Shown here in pieces: positions 15,769 to 25,666 of a stretch of DNA of 64,000 bases (position 1 is its first letter; every line of letters starts with the position of its first letter). Source of the DNA: Solwaraspora sp. WMMA2065. Its GTDB lineage: Bacteria > Actinomycetota > Actinomycetes > Mycobacteriales > Micromonosporaceae. A program made the position numbers and the translations under genes. The DNA is taken from contig NZ_CP128361.1 of the NCBI RefSeq assembly GCF_030345075.1, positions 5,394,001 to 5,458,000 on the forward strand. Direction: 5' to 3'. Below the pieces are notes generated by a model. It was not told where the DNA came from. It did not search any database and saw only the letters and a list, made by a program, of their open reading frames with translations.

Positions 15769-16785
15769 TCAAGTCGCTGTGAGGTCGCTTCCAGCAGCTG
15801 GCCCGGTGCCGGTCAGCAACGCTGCGGCCAGCGTGTCCAGGCCCTCGCGGGTGACCCCGTCCGGCAGCAGCGGCAGCCGGACGATCGGCCGGCCCAACTC
15901 GACCAGGTCGGTCAGCAGCGAGTCCTCCAGCGCGCGGCGGGTGAGGTGCTCCTGTGCCTCGGCCCGCAGGCCGGTCACCGTCTCCCGGTCGGTCGGCAGC
16001 CCGGCTGCGGCCAGCCCGCGCCGTAGCTGCGTCTGGCCGACCGGTCCGTCAGCGAGCAGCGGCGGCCGGGCCGAGTTGACGATCACATTGCCCACCGGGA
16101 TGCCCAGCGCGGTCAGGTCGGCGACCGCGTCGAGGGTCTCCTGCACCGGCATCTCCTCCAACAGGGTCACCACGTGCACCGCGGTGATCGGCGAACGCAG
16201 CAGTACCGCGACGCCCTCGCTCTGCGTCTTGATCGGGCCGACCTTGGCCAGCCGGGCAGCCTCGGCGGTCACGTTCAGGAACCGGCCGATCCGCCCGGTG
16301 GGCGGTGCGTCGAGCACCACCGCGTCGTAGACCCGTCGCCGGTCCACCATCCGAGTGGTGGCCTCCTTCACCTTGCCGGTGAGCAGGACGTCGCGCAGCC
16401 CGGGGGCGATGGTGGTGGCGAAGTCGATGGCGCCCAGGCGCCGCAGCGCCCGCCCGGCCGCGCCCAGCTTGTAGAACATGTCGAGGTACTCCAGCAGCGC
16501 CTCCTCCGGGTCCACCGCCAGGGCGCGGACCTCGCCGCCGGCGGCCGAGGTGGTGATCCGGCGCTCCTGGTACGGCAGCGGCCCGAGGTCGAACAGCTGT
16601 GCGATGCCCTGGCGGCCCTCCACCTCGGCGAGCAGGGTGCGCCGGCCCGAGCCGGCCAGCGCGAGCGCCAGCGCGGCGGCGACACTGGTCTTGCCGGTCC
16701 CGCCCTTGCCGGTCACCACGTGCAACCGGGACGGCCAGCCGGGTACGGCGGCGACAGGTGACTGCTCGGTGACCCCCACGTCCAA
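15769..16785 (-). CDS. ArsA-like anion-transporting ATPase (Rv3679-like)
   Basis: A 338-residue paralogue of the downstream ATPase. It has GKGGTGKTS (26-34), LLAEVEGRQGIAQLF in the switch I region, and VVLDAPPTGRIGRF as switch II. TTG at 16785 or GTG at 16779 are both possible starts; the P-loop lies close enough for either. The pair is transcribed leftward, opposite to wblA. A complex of the two proteins is inferred from the mycobacterial homologues. Confidence 0.87.
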   Translation of the reverse strand: MDVGVTEQSPVAAVPGWPSRLHVVTGKGGTGKTSVAAALALALAGSGRRTLLAEVEGRQGIAQLFDLGPLPYQERRITTSAAGGEVRALAVDPEEALLEYLDMFYKLGAAGRALRRLGAIDFATTIAPGLRDVLLTGKVKEATTRMVDRRRVYDAVVLDAPPTGRIGRFLNVTAEAARLAKVGPIKTQSEGVAVLLRSPITAVHVVTLLEEMPVQETLDAVADLTALGIPVGNVIVNSARPPLLADGPVGQTQLRRGLAAAGLPTDRETVTGLRAEAQEHLTRRALEDSLLTDLVELGRPIVRLPLLPDGVTREGLDTLAAALLTGTGPAAGSDLTAT

Positions 16786-16807
16786 CCAGACTAGTGCGCG
16801 ACGCCGC

Positions 16808-17641
16808 TCAGTTGACGTCGCAGACGAACCAGCCGGACTTCTGCACCACCATGAAGCTGAGATCCTGCTCCGCGCTGCGCTCGTCCTCGGTGACCATGCG
16901 CACGGTGACCGAGACGACGGCCCGATCTTCGTCCTGCTCGTCGACGGTCGGCACGTTCCACTCGAACTGCGGGTTGCGGTACGTCGACGAGTAGCCCTCG
17001 ATCTCCTCCACCTTCTCGATCAGCGCGGACTCGTCCCGGGCCTCCCGGCAGACCAGGTCGGCCGCGGCCGTGACGTTCCGGTCGGTGTACACCGCCTGGA
17101 GGAACTCGTCCACGGCGGCGACCGGTTCGGCCGCGCCGCTACCCGTCTCCAGGTTGTTGATCACCAGGAACGCCGCGATGCCGCCACCACCGCAGAGCAG
17201 CAGCACCACACCGAGCACCACCGAGGTGATCAGCAGGCCACGTCGGCGGCCGGCGGCAGCTGCGGCCGGTGCGCCGGGAGTCGGCGGTACGGGCTGGCCG
17301 GGGGGTAACGGCTGTCCCGGTGACACCGGCTGGCCGGGCGGCGGTGGTACAGGCTGCCCGGGCGGCGGTGCGGACTGTCCCGGCGGAGGCGGGAACGGCG
17401 GGCCACCCGGTGCCGCCGCGAACGGTGCGCCGGCCGGCGGCGGGGCGTACGGCGACCGGTCCGGCGGCGGAACGAACGGCGGTGCGGTAGGACGCTGCCA
17501 AGGCGGCGGCGGGATCGACTGTCCCGGCCCTGCCGACTGCCCAGGCCCTGTCGGCTGTGCCTCGGTCGGCTGTGCGTCCGGCGCCGGTGGCTGTGCGTCC
17601 GGTGGCTGTGCCTCGCCACTGGGCGGTTGCGTCATCCTCAT
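16808..17641 (-). CDS. Proline-rich membrane protein with extracytoplasmic NTF2-like domain
   Basis: A 277-residue protein in three parts. Residues 1-130 are low-complexity, rich in P, Q, G and A, with repeats of the PPGQP(V/L)PP type. A single membrane helix lies at about 136-160 (LLITSVVLGVVLLLCGGGGI). The outside domain of about 110 residues (VDEFLQAVYTDRNVTAAADLVC, ending WFVCDVN) looks like an NTF2/lumazine-like fold and has two Cys that could form a disulfide. It sits 22 bp upstream of the ArsA pair in the same direction. Function unknown. Confidence 0.75.
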   Translation of the reverse strand: MRMTQPPSGEAQPPDAQPPAPDAQPTEAQPTGPGQSAGPGQSIPPPPWQRPTAPPFVPPPDRSPYAPPPAGAPFAAAPGGPPFPPPPGQSAPPPGQPVPPPPGQPVSPGQPLPPGQPVPPTPGAPAAAAAGRRRGLLITSVVLGVVLLLCGGGGIAAFLVINNLETGSGAAEPVAAVDEFLQAVYTDRNVTAAADLVCREARDESALIEKVEEIEGYSSTYRNPQFEWNVPTVDEQDEDRAVVSVTVRMVTEDERSAEQDLSFMVVQKSGWFVCDVN

Positions 17642-17784
17642 CCCCAGGTTTCAGGTCTCGTCGTCGGCGGACGGTAGCCGCCACCAGACGGTCAGGGTAT
17701 CTGGCCGACGCACCCGGCTCACCCTCCCGGCCGTTGGCCTTAGGCTGTGGCGGTTGCCGAATCAGAGCTAGGAGCCGTAACGCG

Positions 17785-17940
17785 ATGCAGAAGTGGGAGT
17801 ACGTCACCGTGCCACTGCTGGTGCATGCCACCAAGCAGATCCTCGACAACTGGGGTGAGGACGGCTGGGAACTGGTCACCGTGATCCCCGGTCCCAACCC
17901 GGACCAGCTGGTGGCGTACCTGAAGCGGCCCAAGTCGTGA
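17785..17940 (+). CDS. DUF4177-family small protein
   Basis: A 51-residue protein with the family core WEYVTVPLL, ILDNWGEDGWELVTVIPGP and a short tail. It is half of a compact alpha/beta fold; no catalytic residue is known. ATG at 17785 follows TAGGAG. Its last four bases are shared with the GTG of the RidA-like gene, so the two are translationally coupled, an arrangement also found in mycobacteria. Confidence 0.85.
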   Translation: MQKWEYVTVPLLVHATKQILDNWGEDGWELVTVIPGPNPDQLVAYLKRPKS

Positions 17941-18398
17941 CCGCCGGACCACACGCCCGCCTCGCTGAACTGGGGCTGAGCCTGCCGACTGTGGTCCCGC
18001 CGGTGGCCGCCTACGTTCCGGCGGTCCGCTCCGGTCAGCACGTCTACGTCTCCGGCCAACTGCCGATGGCCGACGGAGCGCTGCTCGCCGTTGGCAAGGT
18101 GGGTGCCGAGGTGACCCCCGAACAGGGCAGGGAGCTGGCCGGCCGGTGTGCGCTGAACGCGCTCGCCGCGATCGACGCCCTGGTCGGCCTCGACGCCGTG
18201 ACCCGGATCGTCAAGGTCACCGGATTCGTCGCCTCGACCGCCGGCTTCACCGGCCAGCCCGCCGTGATCAACGGGGCCTCGGAGCTGTTCGGCGAGGTCT
18301 TCGGTGACGCCGGCCGGCACGCCCGCAGCGCCGTCGGGGTGGCCGAACTTCCGCTCGGTGCGCCGGTCGAGGTGGAGGTCGTCGTCGAGGTCGCCTGA
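17937..18398 (+). CDS. RidA/YjgF-family protein (Rv3678c-like)
   Basis: A 153-residue RidA-superfamily protein with GQHVYVSGQLPM, ALNALAAIDALVGLDAVTRIVKVTGFV and a C-terminal GVAELPLGAPVEVEVVVEV. Canonical RidA deaminates reactive enamines/imines and uses an Arg in the C-terminal R-(S/T)-x(3)-V-x-x-LP segment; here the region reads HARSAVGVAELP and keeps an Arg. Members of this longer actinobacterial subgroup are not always deaminases. Next downstream is the metallo-hydrolase as in Rv3677c-Rv3678c. Confidence 0.85.
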   Translation: MTAGPHARLAELGLSLPTVVPPVAAYVPAVRSGQHVYVSGQLPMADGALLAVGKVGAEVTPEQGRELAGRCALNALAAIDALVGLDAVTRIVKVTGFVASTAGFTGQPAVINGASELFGEVFGDAGRHARSAVGVAELPLGAPVEVEVVVEVA

Positions 18399-18487
18399 TC
18401 CGGTGCGCACCGGCCTGGCGCAGGTCGGCACCCGAGCGGGCTGAAGAAGTCTCGGCGAAGTCACCGTACGGCCGTACCATCGCAGCC

Positions 18488-19342
18488 ATGACCGCGCACG
18501 TCACCACCCCCGCCGCGGCCCTGGCCAGCGATCTGCCGGGCTGGGCGACCCTGGTGCGGGCACCCAACCCCGGGCCGATGACGCTGGACGGCACCAACAC
18601 CTGGGTGCTGCGCCGGCCGGGCGAGCGGTACGGCGTCCTCGTCGACCCGGGTCCGGCCGACGCCGGGCATCTCGACCGGCTGGCGCAGCACGGCCCGTAC
18701 TCGATGATCCTGGTGACCCACGGGCACCCGGACCATGTCGAGGCGGTGCCGGCGGCCGCCGAGCGGTTCCAGGCCCCGGTCCGGGGCCTGACCGCCGACC
18801 ACCAGGTGCAGCAACCGGACCGGCTCGGCGACGGGACCGTGCTGGACGCCGCCGGCCTGACCGTCACCGTGCTGGCCACCCCCGGCCACACCGCCGACTC
18901 GGCCTGCTTCCTGGTCGCCGGGCCGGACGGGCGGCAGGCCGTGCTCACCGGCGACACCATCCTCGGCCGGGGCACCACCGTGGTGGCCTGGCCCGACGGC
19001 GACCTCGGCGACTACCTGACCAGCCTGCGGCGACTCGCGGCGTACGACGAGGTGACGGCGCTGCCGGGGCACGGCCCGGCGCTGGCCGACTGCGCCGCCG
19101 CCGCCCGGTTCTACCTGGCCCACCGGCAGGCCCGGCTGGACCAGGTCCGCCAGGTGGTGGCCCGGGGCGTGACCGCACCGGCGGCCGTCGTCGCCGAGGT
19201 GTACGCCACCGTCGACCGGGCGTTGTGGCCGGCCGCCGAGTGGTCGGTCCGGGCGCAGCTCGCCTACCTGCGCGGGCCGACCGACAGCGCGGCAGGTGAC
19301 CGGGAATCGACACCGGGGCGGACCGGGTTGGAACGGCAGTGA
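18488..19342 (+). CDS. Metallo-beta-lactamase-fold hydrolase (Rv3677c-like)
   Basis: A 284-residue hydrolase with the metal site THGHPDH (His78, His80, Asp82, His83), GHTADS (third His), LTGDTILG (bridging Asp) and LPGHGPA. The C-terminal helical region (VYATVDRALWPAAEWSVRAQLAYL) is that of the LACTB2-type group, some of which are RNA or thioester hydrolases. The substrate is unknown. The stop overlaps the next gene start (GTGA), tying it to the cyclase-like gene. Confidence 0.85.
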   Translation: MTAHVTTPAAALASDLPGWATLVRAPNPGPMTLDGTNTWVLRRPGERYGVLVDPGPADAGHLDRLAQHGPYSMILVTHGHPDHVEAVPAAAERFQAPVRGLTADHQVQQPDRLGDGTVLDAAGLTVTVLATPGHTADSACFLVAGPDGRQAVLTGDTILGRGTTVVAWPDGDLGDYLTSLRRLAAYDEVTALPGHGPALADCAAAARFYLAHRQARLDQVRQVVARGVTAPAAVVAEVYATVDRALWPAAEWSVRAQLAYLRGPTDSAAGDRESTPGRTGLERQ

Positions 19343-22300
19343 CCTGCCCGGTGTGCGGAACCGTCGCGGTACCCGGCGCGCGGTTCTGCCACAACTGCGG
19401 CGGCGCGCTGCCGGCGGCCGCCTTCCTGCCGGCCGCCGAACGCCGGGTGGTCACCGTGCTCTTCGGTGATTTGTCCGACTTCACCTCCTGGTCGGAGGAT
19501 CTCGACCCGGAACGGGTCGGTGCCGTCACCGACCGGGTGCTCGCCGCCCTGGCCGGGGCGGTCAAGACGTTCGGCGGGCACGTCGACAAGCTGACCGGCG
19601 ACGGGATCATGGCGGTCTTCGGCGCCCCGGTCGCCCACGAGGACGACGCCGAACGTGCCGTACGGGCCGCGCTCAGCATGCAGCGGGCGGTGCGTCGGGT
19701 GCTCGACGACGAGCGTGGCGGCGGTGCTCCGCTCGGCCTGCGGGTCGGCCTGAACACCGGTGACGTGGTCGCCGGCATTCAGGCTGCCATCGAGTACACG
19801 GTGATCGGCGACACGGTCAACACCGCCGCGCGGCTCGCCGACGCGGCGGCGGTCGGCGCGGTGTACGCCGGCGCCGGCACCGTCACCGGCACCCGGCACG
19901 TCGCCGCCTGGCGGGAGCTGCGCCCGCTGCGGCTGAAGGGCAAACGCGCCCCGGTCGAGGCGTACGAGCTGCTCGGTCTGCACGACGCGCCCGGCACCCG
20001 GTCGGGCATCGGCGACCAGGCCCCGTTCGTCGGGCGGGAGGCCGAGATCGGTCGGCTGGCGGGCCGGCTCACCGAGGTGATCGACCACGGCGATCCGCGG
20101 GTGCTGGTGCTCACCGCGGAGGCCGGCATCGGCAAGTCCCGGTTCGCCGTCGAGGTCGAGCGGTACGCCGCCGGCTACGACGTCGGCACCGGGCGGTACG
20201 CGGCGCCCACCGGCGCGCGGGTGCTGTCGGTACGCTGCGCCGCCTTCGGCGAGCGGCGTCGGCTGGCCCCGCTGGCCGACCTGGTGCGGATCGCGGCCGG
20301 GCTGCCCCGGGACAGCTCCACCGCGGTCACCCGCCCGGTGGTCGAGGAGCGGCTGCGTCGCCTCGGGCAGCGGCTGGCCCGGGTCCGTCCGGAACCGCCG
20401 CCGCTCTCCGTCGACCTGCTACTGACCCTGCTCGGGTACGCGGAGCCGCCCGCTGCCGCGCACCCGTCGTCCGGTCCGGCGGACCTGACCACGGACGCTC
20501 CGGTGCTCGACGCGGAGGCGATCCCGAGCGCGGTGGCCGACCTGCTCAGCGCCCTGGCCCGGGAGGCGCCGCTGCTGATCGTGGTCGACGACCTGCACGA
20601 CGCCCTCCCGGACACCGTCGAGGTGCTCGGCGAGACGCTGTCCCGGCTCACCGGTCCGGTACTGGTGCTGCTGCTCGGCCGACCCGAGCTGGTGCGTACC
20701 GCCGGGGTGCTGACCGGGGTGGCCGACGCCGAGGTGCACCCGTTGCCGCCGCTGCGCGGCGCCGACGCGGCCCGGCTGCTCACCTCGTACCTCGGCGGTG
20801 GGCGGCTGCCGCAACCCGACGTGGACCGGCTGCTGGCCACCGCTCAGGGCAACCCGTTCTACCTGGCCGAGCTGGTCACCCTGCTGATCGAGCGGGGCGC
20901 GCTGACCCGGACCGGTCCGTCGGCCGACGCCGACGCCGCCGGCGACGGCGCGGACTGGCGGCTGGCACCCGGCTCGTTGAGCAGCCGGCTGCTCTCCCGG
21001 GACCTGGCCGCGGTGCTGGCCGCCCGGATCGACGCGTTGCCGGCCGACGCCCGGTCGGTGCTGCGTGACGCCGCCGTGGTCGGCGACGTGGTACCGGACG
21101 GCACCCTGGAGTCGTTGCGGGACCGGCGGGACGGCCGGCCGGCGGCGGTGGTGGCGGTCGAGCTCGACCGGGCCGTCGAGGAGTTGCTGCAGCGCCGCAT
21201 GCTGCACCGGACCCGGGTCGGTTTCGCCTTTCCGACCCCGCTGATGCGGGAGGCGGCCTATGCCGGGATCGGCAAGGCCGACCTGGCGGAACGGCACGCG
21301 TGCCTGGCCCGGTGGGCGGCCGGGGCCGACGCGCCGGCGGCGGTCGGCACCGGCCCGGCGAGCGGTGGGCCGGGCGGGATGAGCCCGGCGCTGCGGGACG
21401 TGTTCGTCGCCGAGCACGTCGAACGGGCCGTCGGCCTGGCCGAGGCGGTCGGGCTGCGCCCGGACTCGGCGGCCCGCGCCGTCGGGCCGCTGGGGGTCGC
21501 GGCGCTGGGCCGGGCGGCCCGCCGGTCGATCGCGGTCGGTGAACCGGAGCTGGCCGTGGAGTACGCCGAGCGGGCGTCCGTGCTCGGCGGGGACGCGGTG
21601 CCGAAGGCCGACCGGCTGGTCTACGCCCGGGCGCTGCTGCAGACCGGCCGCCCGGCCGAGGCGCTGGCCACCGCTGAGAAGGTGCTCGCCAACGCCGGTG
21701 AGGACGCGGCTGCCCGGGCCGGTGCTCTGCTGGTGTCCGGTCGGGCCCACCGGGCGGTGGGCGACGCCGCCCGTGCGGTGGCGGTGTGGCGTGAGGCGTT
21801 GCAGGTGGCCACCGACGTCGGGCTGCCCGCCGAGCGGGCGGAGGCGATGCGCCGACTCGGGATGGCCGACTTCCTGGCCGGCCGGCTCAGCCGGGCGAGC
21901 AGCCGATTCGCTGCGGCGTACCAGGTGAACCTGGCAGCTGGCGACCGGCGTGGGCAGGCCTGGTCGTTGCAGAGCCTGGCGTGGGTGACCACGATGCGCG
22001 GCGACTTCGCCGGCGCCGACGCGGTGCTGAACCGGGCGGCGCGGCTGTTCGTCGAGCTGGACGACCCGGTGGGGCGGGCCTGGCTGCGGGGCACCACCGC
22101 GTTCGCCCGGCTGCTCTCCGGCCGGTTGGCCGACGCCCGCCGGTTGGCCCGGGTTTTCCTGCCGTTCGGCGAGCGGGTGGGGGAGGCGTGGGCGGTCGGC
22201 ACGCTCCGGGCGGTGGAGGCGTTCGCCGCGGCCGAGTTGGGTGAGTTGGCCGAGGCGGACCAGTCGGCGCGGCGCGCGTACCGGGATTTCGACAGCGCGG

Positions 22301-23022
22301 CCGACGACTGGGGTCGGGGCTTCGCGTTGCTGGCGCGGGGGGTGGTGGCGCGCGGGCTCGGCCAGTGGGAACACGCCGCCGATCTGCTCTCCGACGCGCT
22401 CGCCCAGGGCGAGCGAATCGATCACCCGTTGCTGATCGGGATGGCCGGGACGCTGCGCGGCTTCGTCGCCCTGCAATGCGGTGACGTGGCCGGTGCCGAG
22501 CGGTTGGCGCAGTCGGTGCTGACGTCGGTCGAACCGCACAACCCGTTGGCCGCCGTCCAGGTGGCGCCACGGGTGCTGCTCGCGTCGGCGCGGCTCGCAG
22601 CGGGTGACCCGCCGACCGCGGTCGGGTTGCTGGCACCGGTCGCGACCGCGATGGACAGCCCGGCGGTGTTGTTCTCCCGGCGTCAGACGTTGGCCCGGTA
22701 CGCGGCGGCGCTGCTCGCCGACGGGCAGCCGGAGCCGGCGCTGCACTGGGCCCGGCGGGCGTTGGACTCGCCGGCGGAGGACGTCCGCAGTCAGGTCGTC
22801 GGGTTCGGTGTGTTGGCCTCCGCGCTCGCCGCCAACGGCGAGCAGGTCGCGGCACGGCAGGCAGCTGACCGGGCGGTCAGTCTCGCGTACGGCACCGAGC
22901 AGGTCAGCGAGCGGGCGCCCGCCGAGGCGATCAGGTCCGCTGTGGATGACGGTGGCCTGGTCGGTGGGGTGGATCATGGCGGACCCGGGGATGCCGGCCG
23001 GGCGGCGCGCTCGCTAGCCTGA
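19339..23022 (+). CDS. Zinc-ribbon / class III cyclase / AAA ATPase / TPR protein
   Basis: A 1227-residue cytoplasmic protein. Residues 3-22 form a zinc ribbon (CPVCG, CHNCG). The class III nucleotide cyclase domain (35-210) has FGDLSDFTSW and KLTGDGIMAVFG (two metal Asp) and VIGDTVNTAARL. An AAA/STAND ATPase follows, with FVGREAEIGRL and the P-loop TAEAGIGKSR (about 258-265). The last 550 residues are TPR-like helices rich in Ala. It probably makes cAMP under control of ATP-driven regulation, but activity is not shown. GTG start, coupled to the hydrolase. It lies a few genes from crp, the likely cAMP receptor. Confidence 0.85.
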   Translation: MTCPVCGTVAVPGARFCHNCGGALPAAAFLPAAERRVVTVLFGDLSDFTSWSEDLDPERVGAVTDRVLAALAGAVKTFGGHVDKLTGDGIMAVFGAPVAHEDDAERAVRAALSMQRAVRRVLDDERGGGAPLGLRVGLNTGDVVAGIQAAIEYTVIGDTVNTAARLADAAAVGAVYAGAGTVTGTRHVAAWRELRPLRLKGKRAPVEAYELLGLHDAPGTRSGIGDQAPFVGREAEIGRLAGRLTEVIDHGDPRVLVLTAEAGIGKSRFAVEVERYAAGYDVGTGRYAAPTGARVLSVRCAAFGERRRLAPLADLVRIAAGLPRDSSTAVTRPVVEERLRRLGQRLARVRPEPPPLSVDLLLTLLGYAEPPAAAHPSSGPADLTTDAPVLDAEAIPSAVADLLSALAREAPLLIVVDDLHDALPDTVEVLGETLSRLTGPVLVLLLGRPELVRTAGVLTGVADAEVHPLPPLRGADAARLLTSYLGGGRLPQPDVDRLLATAQGNPFYLAELVTLLIERGALTRTGPSADADAAGDGADWRLAPGSLSSRLLSRDLAAVLAARIDALPADARSVLRDAAVVGDVVPDGTLESLRDRRDGRPAAVVAVELDRAVEELLQRRMLHRTRVGFAFPTPLMREAAYAGIGKADLAERHACLARWAAGADAPAAVGTGPASGGPGGMSPALRDVFVAEHVERAVGLAEAVGLRPDSAARAVGPLGVAALGRAARRSIAVGEPELAVEYAERASVLGGDAVPKADRLVYARALLQTGRPAEALATAEKVLANAGEDAAARAGALLVSGRAHRAVGDAARAVAVWREALQVATDVGLPAERAEAMRRLGMADFLAGRLSRASSRFAAAYQVNLAAGDRRGQAWSLQSLAWVTTMRGDFAGADAVLNRAARLFVELDDPVGRAWLRGTTAFARLLSGRLADARRLARVFLPFGERVGEAWAVGTLRAVEAFAAAELGELAEADQSARRAYRDFDSAADDWGRGFALLARGVVARGLGQWEHAADLLSDALAQGERIDHPLLIGMAGTLRGFVALQCGDVAGAERLAQSVLTSVEPHNPLAAVQVAPRVLLASARLAAGDPPTAVGLLAPVATAMDSPAVLFSRRQTLARYAAALLADGQPEPALHWARRALDSPAEDVRSQVVGFGVLASALAANGEQVAARQAADRAVSLAYGTEQVSERAPAEAIRSAVDDGGLVGGVDHGGPGDAGRAARSLA

Positions 23023-23068
23023 CTCCCACTGTGCTCCATCCTGGGCGCACTGTGGCCGGAGGAACCCG

Positions 23069-23521
23069 ATGAAGCTGCCCCGTTCGGTATCCGGATGGAC
23101 TGTCGCCGTGTTCGGGGCGATGGCCCTGCTGCTGGGCGCGGTCGGCCTGGCTCAGCCCGATGTCCTGCTCGTACTGCTCGGCTTCGACACGCTGCCCACC
23201 GGGGAGCGGGCGGCCGGCGACTACACCCGTACCTTCATGACGGCGTCGTCGATGGCCTCGTTCAACATGGGCGTCTACTACCTGTTGGCGTCGGTCACCG
23301 ACTGGCGACCGTTCTTCCTGTTCTCGGTGATCTTCCGGCTGGTCACCACGGTGGTCTTCACCGTGGTCGTAGTCGCCGAGGTGGCTCCGGTGCGGTTCGT
23401 CGGGGTGGCCGCCTGGGAAGGGCTGGGCGCGGTGGTGACCGGGGTGGCGTTGCTGACCGAACGTCGCCGCCGGGTCGGCGTACCGTCGCCCGGCACCGGC
23501 CGGTCGGCTGGCGACGGCTGA
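23069..23521 (+). CDS. Four-helix membrane protein, unknown
   Basis: A 150-residue protein with four predicted membrane helices (about 10-32, 58-75, 80-105, 108-127) and a charged tail (TERRRRV). It starts at ATG preceded by GGAGGAACC, a good ribosome site. Small integral proteins of this type are often annotated DUF-family; no motif defines a role. It follows the cyclase-like gene by 46 bp and precedes the kinase in the same direction, so one transcript is possible. Confidence 0.7.
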   Translation: MKLPRSVSGWTVAVFGAMALLLGAVGLAQPDVLLVLLGFDTLPTGERAAGDYTRTFMTASSMASFNMGVYYLLASVTDWRPFFLFSVIFRLVTTVVFTVVVVAEVAPVRFVGVAAWEGLGAVVTGVALLTERRRRVGVPSPGTGRSAGDG

Positions 23522-23575
23522 CCCGGGGGCCCGGGGTCGCCCCGGCTGTCCGGGGTCTTGGGTACCGTTTACCGT

Positions 23576-25270
23576 GTGAACGACAGACTGCCGAGCGCGC
23601 TGCCGTTCCCCACAGTGCCTGGACTGTCAGATTTGTCAGTCTTCGCCAGAGGCGGCTACGCCACCGTCTATCGCGCGGTCCAGGAGTCGGTCGGCCGGGA
23701 GGTCGCCGTCAAGGTGGAGAACCGGGCTCTGGACAACGAGCGGGACCAGCGCCGGTTCATGCGGGAGGCGCGTGCCGCCGGGCGGATGTCGTCCCATCCG
23801 CACGTGGTGGACCTCTTCGACGTCGGCGTCACCGGGGATCTCCATCCGTACCTGATCATGGAGATGTGCGACGGCTCGTACGCCGACCGGATGCGCACCT
23901 CCCCGCTGGACGCCTTCGAGGCCCGTGACGTCGGGGTCAAGATCGCGGACGCGCTCGCCGACGCCCACCATCTCGGCGTCCTGCACCGCGACGTCAAACC
24001 GGCCAACATCCTCTACTCCCGGTTCAACGAGCCGGCCCTGGCCGACTTCGGCCTGGCCGTGCTGGTCGAGCACCGCGACGCCTCGGTCACCCTGGAGGTG
24101 CTGACCCCGGCGTACGCGCCACCCGAGTCGTTCCAGCACCGTCCGCCGTCGGCCGCCGCCGACGTCTACGCGCTCTGCGCCACCCTGTACGCCATCATGC
24201 GCGGCAAGCCGCCACGCTGGGACGACGAGCGCAACCCGAGCCTGGTGGCTCTCCTGGAGATGTTCGACCGGCCGCTGCCGGACCTGCCCGGGGTCAACCC
24301 GGCGCTGACCGATGTACTACGCCAGGGAATGGCGAACGATCCCGCTGCCCGGCCTCCGGCGGTCGTGCTGCGGGACATGCTGGCGGCGGTACCGCTCGGT
24401 CAGCACTGGAGCCCGGCTGCCCCGCACCGGCCGCCGTTTTCAATCGCCCCGGTCTCCGGTGGGCCACCGTCCGGGTCGAGCAGCTGGGCCGACCCGACGA
24501 CCCCGGTGCCGTCCCGGCCGGAACGCAACCCGTCCTGGAGCGTTCCGGTGCCACCTCCGCCGGAGCCGGGCCAGGTGCCCGGGCAACGACCCGGCCCGCC
24601 CGGCCCGCCGCCGTCGGCTGCCGGCCCGTCGTCCGGCCCGTCGTCCGGCCGAACGGGTACCTCGCCCGACAACGCTGTCCGTTCCTGGCTGCGGACCCTC
24701 GCCGGCGGGCTCGGCCTGCTGGTGCTGCTCGCGATGACCAGCCTGGGCACCTGGATCGTCGCCAAGGGCTCCGGTCCCACCACGTTTCCCCCGATCACCG
24801 GAGCCGACCAGCGGACGACCGGTGCGGTGGCCAGTGAGAGCCCTGCCAGCGACCCCACCAGCGGCGGTCCGGCGGGCGCGGTGCTGCCGAACTGCCACCT
24901 GACGCTGCGACCGGAGCTGCGCTGTCCGGACGATCTTGAATGCTTCAACGGCCGGGTATCGAACTCTCCGCGTACCCTGACCGCGACCGCCTGCACCGGC
25001 CGGCACACCTGGGAGATGTTCGCGGTCGGTGAGCTGCCGACCCGGTTGCGGGCTGCCGACCATGCCACGATCCGGTCCGACCCGGCCATCGCCGAGGCCT
25101 GCGGGGCGGAGAGCTTCCGGCTGTTCACCCTGCGGATGGACGCCCACGACTGGCAGTACGCGGTGCTGCTGCCGGATCCGGCGGACCTCGCCGCCGGCGA
25201 CCACCGGTACCAGTGCCTGGCGGGCAAGGGGCCCGGCCAACTGTTCGGCCCGACCCTGGCCGCCCGGTAA
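23576..25270 (+). CDS. Ser/Thr protein kinase with one TM helix and outside domain
   Basis: A 564-residue Hanks-type kinase. It has the Gly-rich loop FARGGYATVYRA, VAVKVE (Lys46), HRDVKPANIL (Asp139) and ADFGLA (Asp157), then a Pro-rich linker, a membrane helix (about 370-390, LAGGLGLLVLLAMTS) and an outside domain of about 150 residues. That domain has several cysteines (NCHLTLRPELRCPDDLECF) and resembles septum-formation-type sensor domains. GTG at 23576 is preferred; the promoter-like TACCGT just before it suggests a near-leaderless mRNA. A TTG at 23558 would add six residues. Signal and targets are unknown. Confidence 0.85.
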   Translation: MNDRLPSALPFPTVPGLSDLSVFARGGYATVYRAVQESVGREVAVKVENRALDNERDQRRFMREARAAGRMSSHPHVVDLFDVGVTGDLHPYLIMEMCDGSYADRMRTSPLDAFEARDVGVKIADALADAHHLGVLHRDVKPANILYSRFNEPALADFGLAVLVEHRDASVTLEVLTPAYAPPESFQHRPPSAAADVYALCATLYAIMRGKPPRWDDERNPSLVALLEMFDRPLPDLPGVNPALTDVLRQGMANDPAARPPAVVLRDMLAAVPLGQHWSPAAPHRPPFSIAPVSGGPPSGSSSWADPTTPVPSRPERNPSWSVPVPPPPEPGQVPGQRPGPPGPPPSAAGPSSGPSSGRTGTSPDNAVRSWLRTLAGGLGLLVLLAMTSLGTWIVAKGSGPTTFPPITGADQRTTGAVASESPASDPTSGGPAGAVLPNCHLTLRPELRCPDDLECFNGRVSNSPRTLTATACTGRHTWEMFAVGELPTRLRAADHATIRSDPAIAEACGAESFRLFTLRMDAHDWQYAVLLPDPADLAAGDHRYQCLAGKGPGQLFGPTLAAR

Positions 25271-25666
25271 CCGACATCCGGCGCAAGTCCGGGCTGTCCG
25301 ACTTTCCACCCGGGGCGTCCGTTTCGTTGATTCGCGGGCGGTATCTCGTATTTTCCGGACGGTCCGACCCTGCCGCAGTGGTTCGTGCTCTGCGGCTGGA
25401 CGCTGGCCGGCTGCCTGCTGGCACTGCTGACCCGCAACCGTCCGTCGGCCCGTACCCGGTCGACGACCCCGCCGAGTACGGAGATCGCCTGATCCGGCCC
25501 GTTACGAAGATCCGCTGAAGCCCTCAGTACGAAGATCACCGGATCCGGCGCGGCGCAACTCGGCGGTGCCGGGTATTGCCGGGAACCACTACATTGAGCG
25601 GAGCCGGCAATGTGGACGGCTGCCCGACACGCAATCGATCCTGACTGTCGCAGTCGTGAGGTTGCC
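25271..25666. other. Gap between kinase and solute-binding protein genes
   Basis: Nearly 400 bp with no firm gene. One short reading ending at about 25492 (PTLPQWFVLCGWTLAGC, then LLALLTRN) could code a single membrane helix but has only an internal GTG. Local GC drops at 25330-25360 (CGTATTTTCC), and the promoter of the downstream lipoprotein gene probably lies at 25580-25650. Confidence 0.35.

Noticed and set aside
20419-22977. Long minus-strand frame (852 codons) opposite the cyclase/TPR gene
   Set aside because: Antisense shadow; the plus strand has a zinc ribbon, cyclase and P-loop motifs in order.
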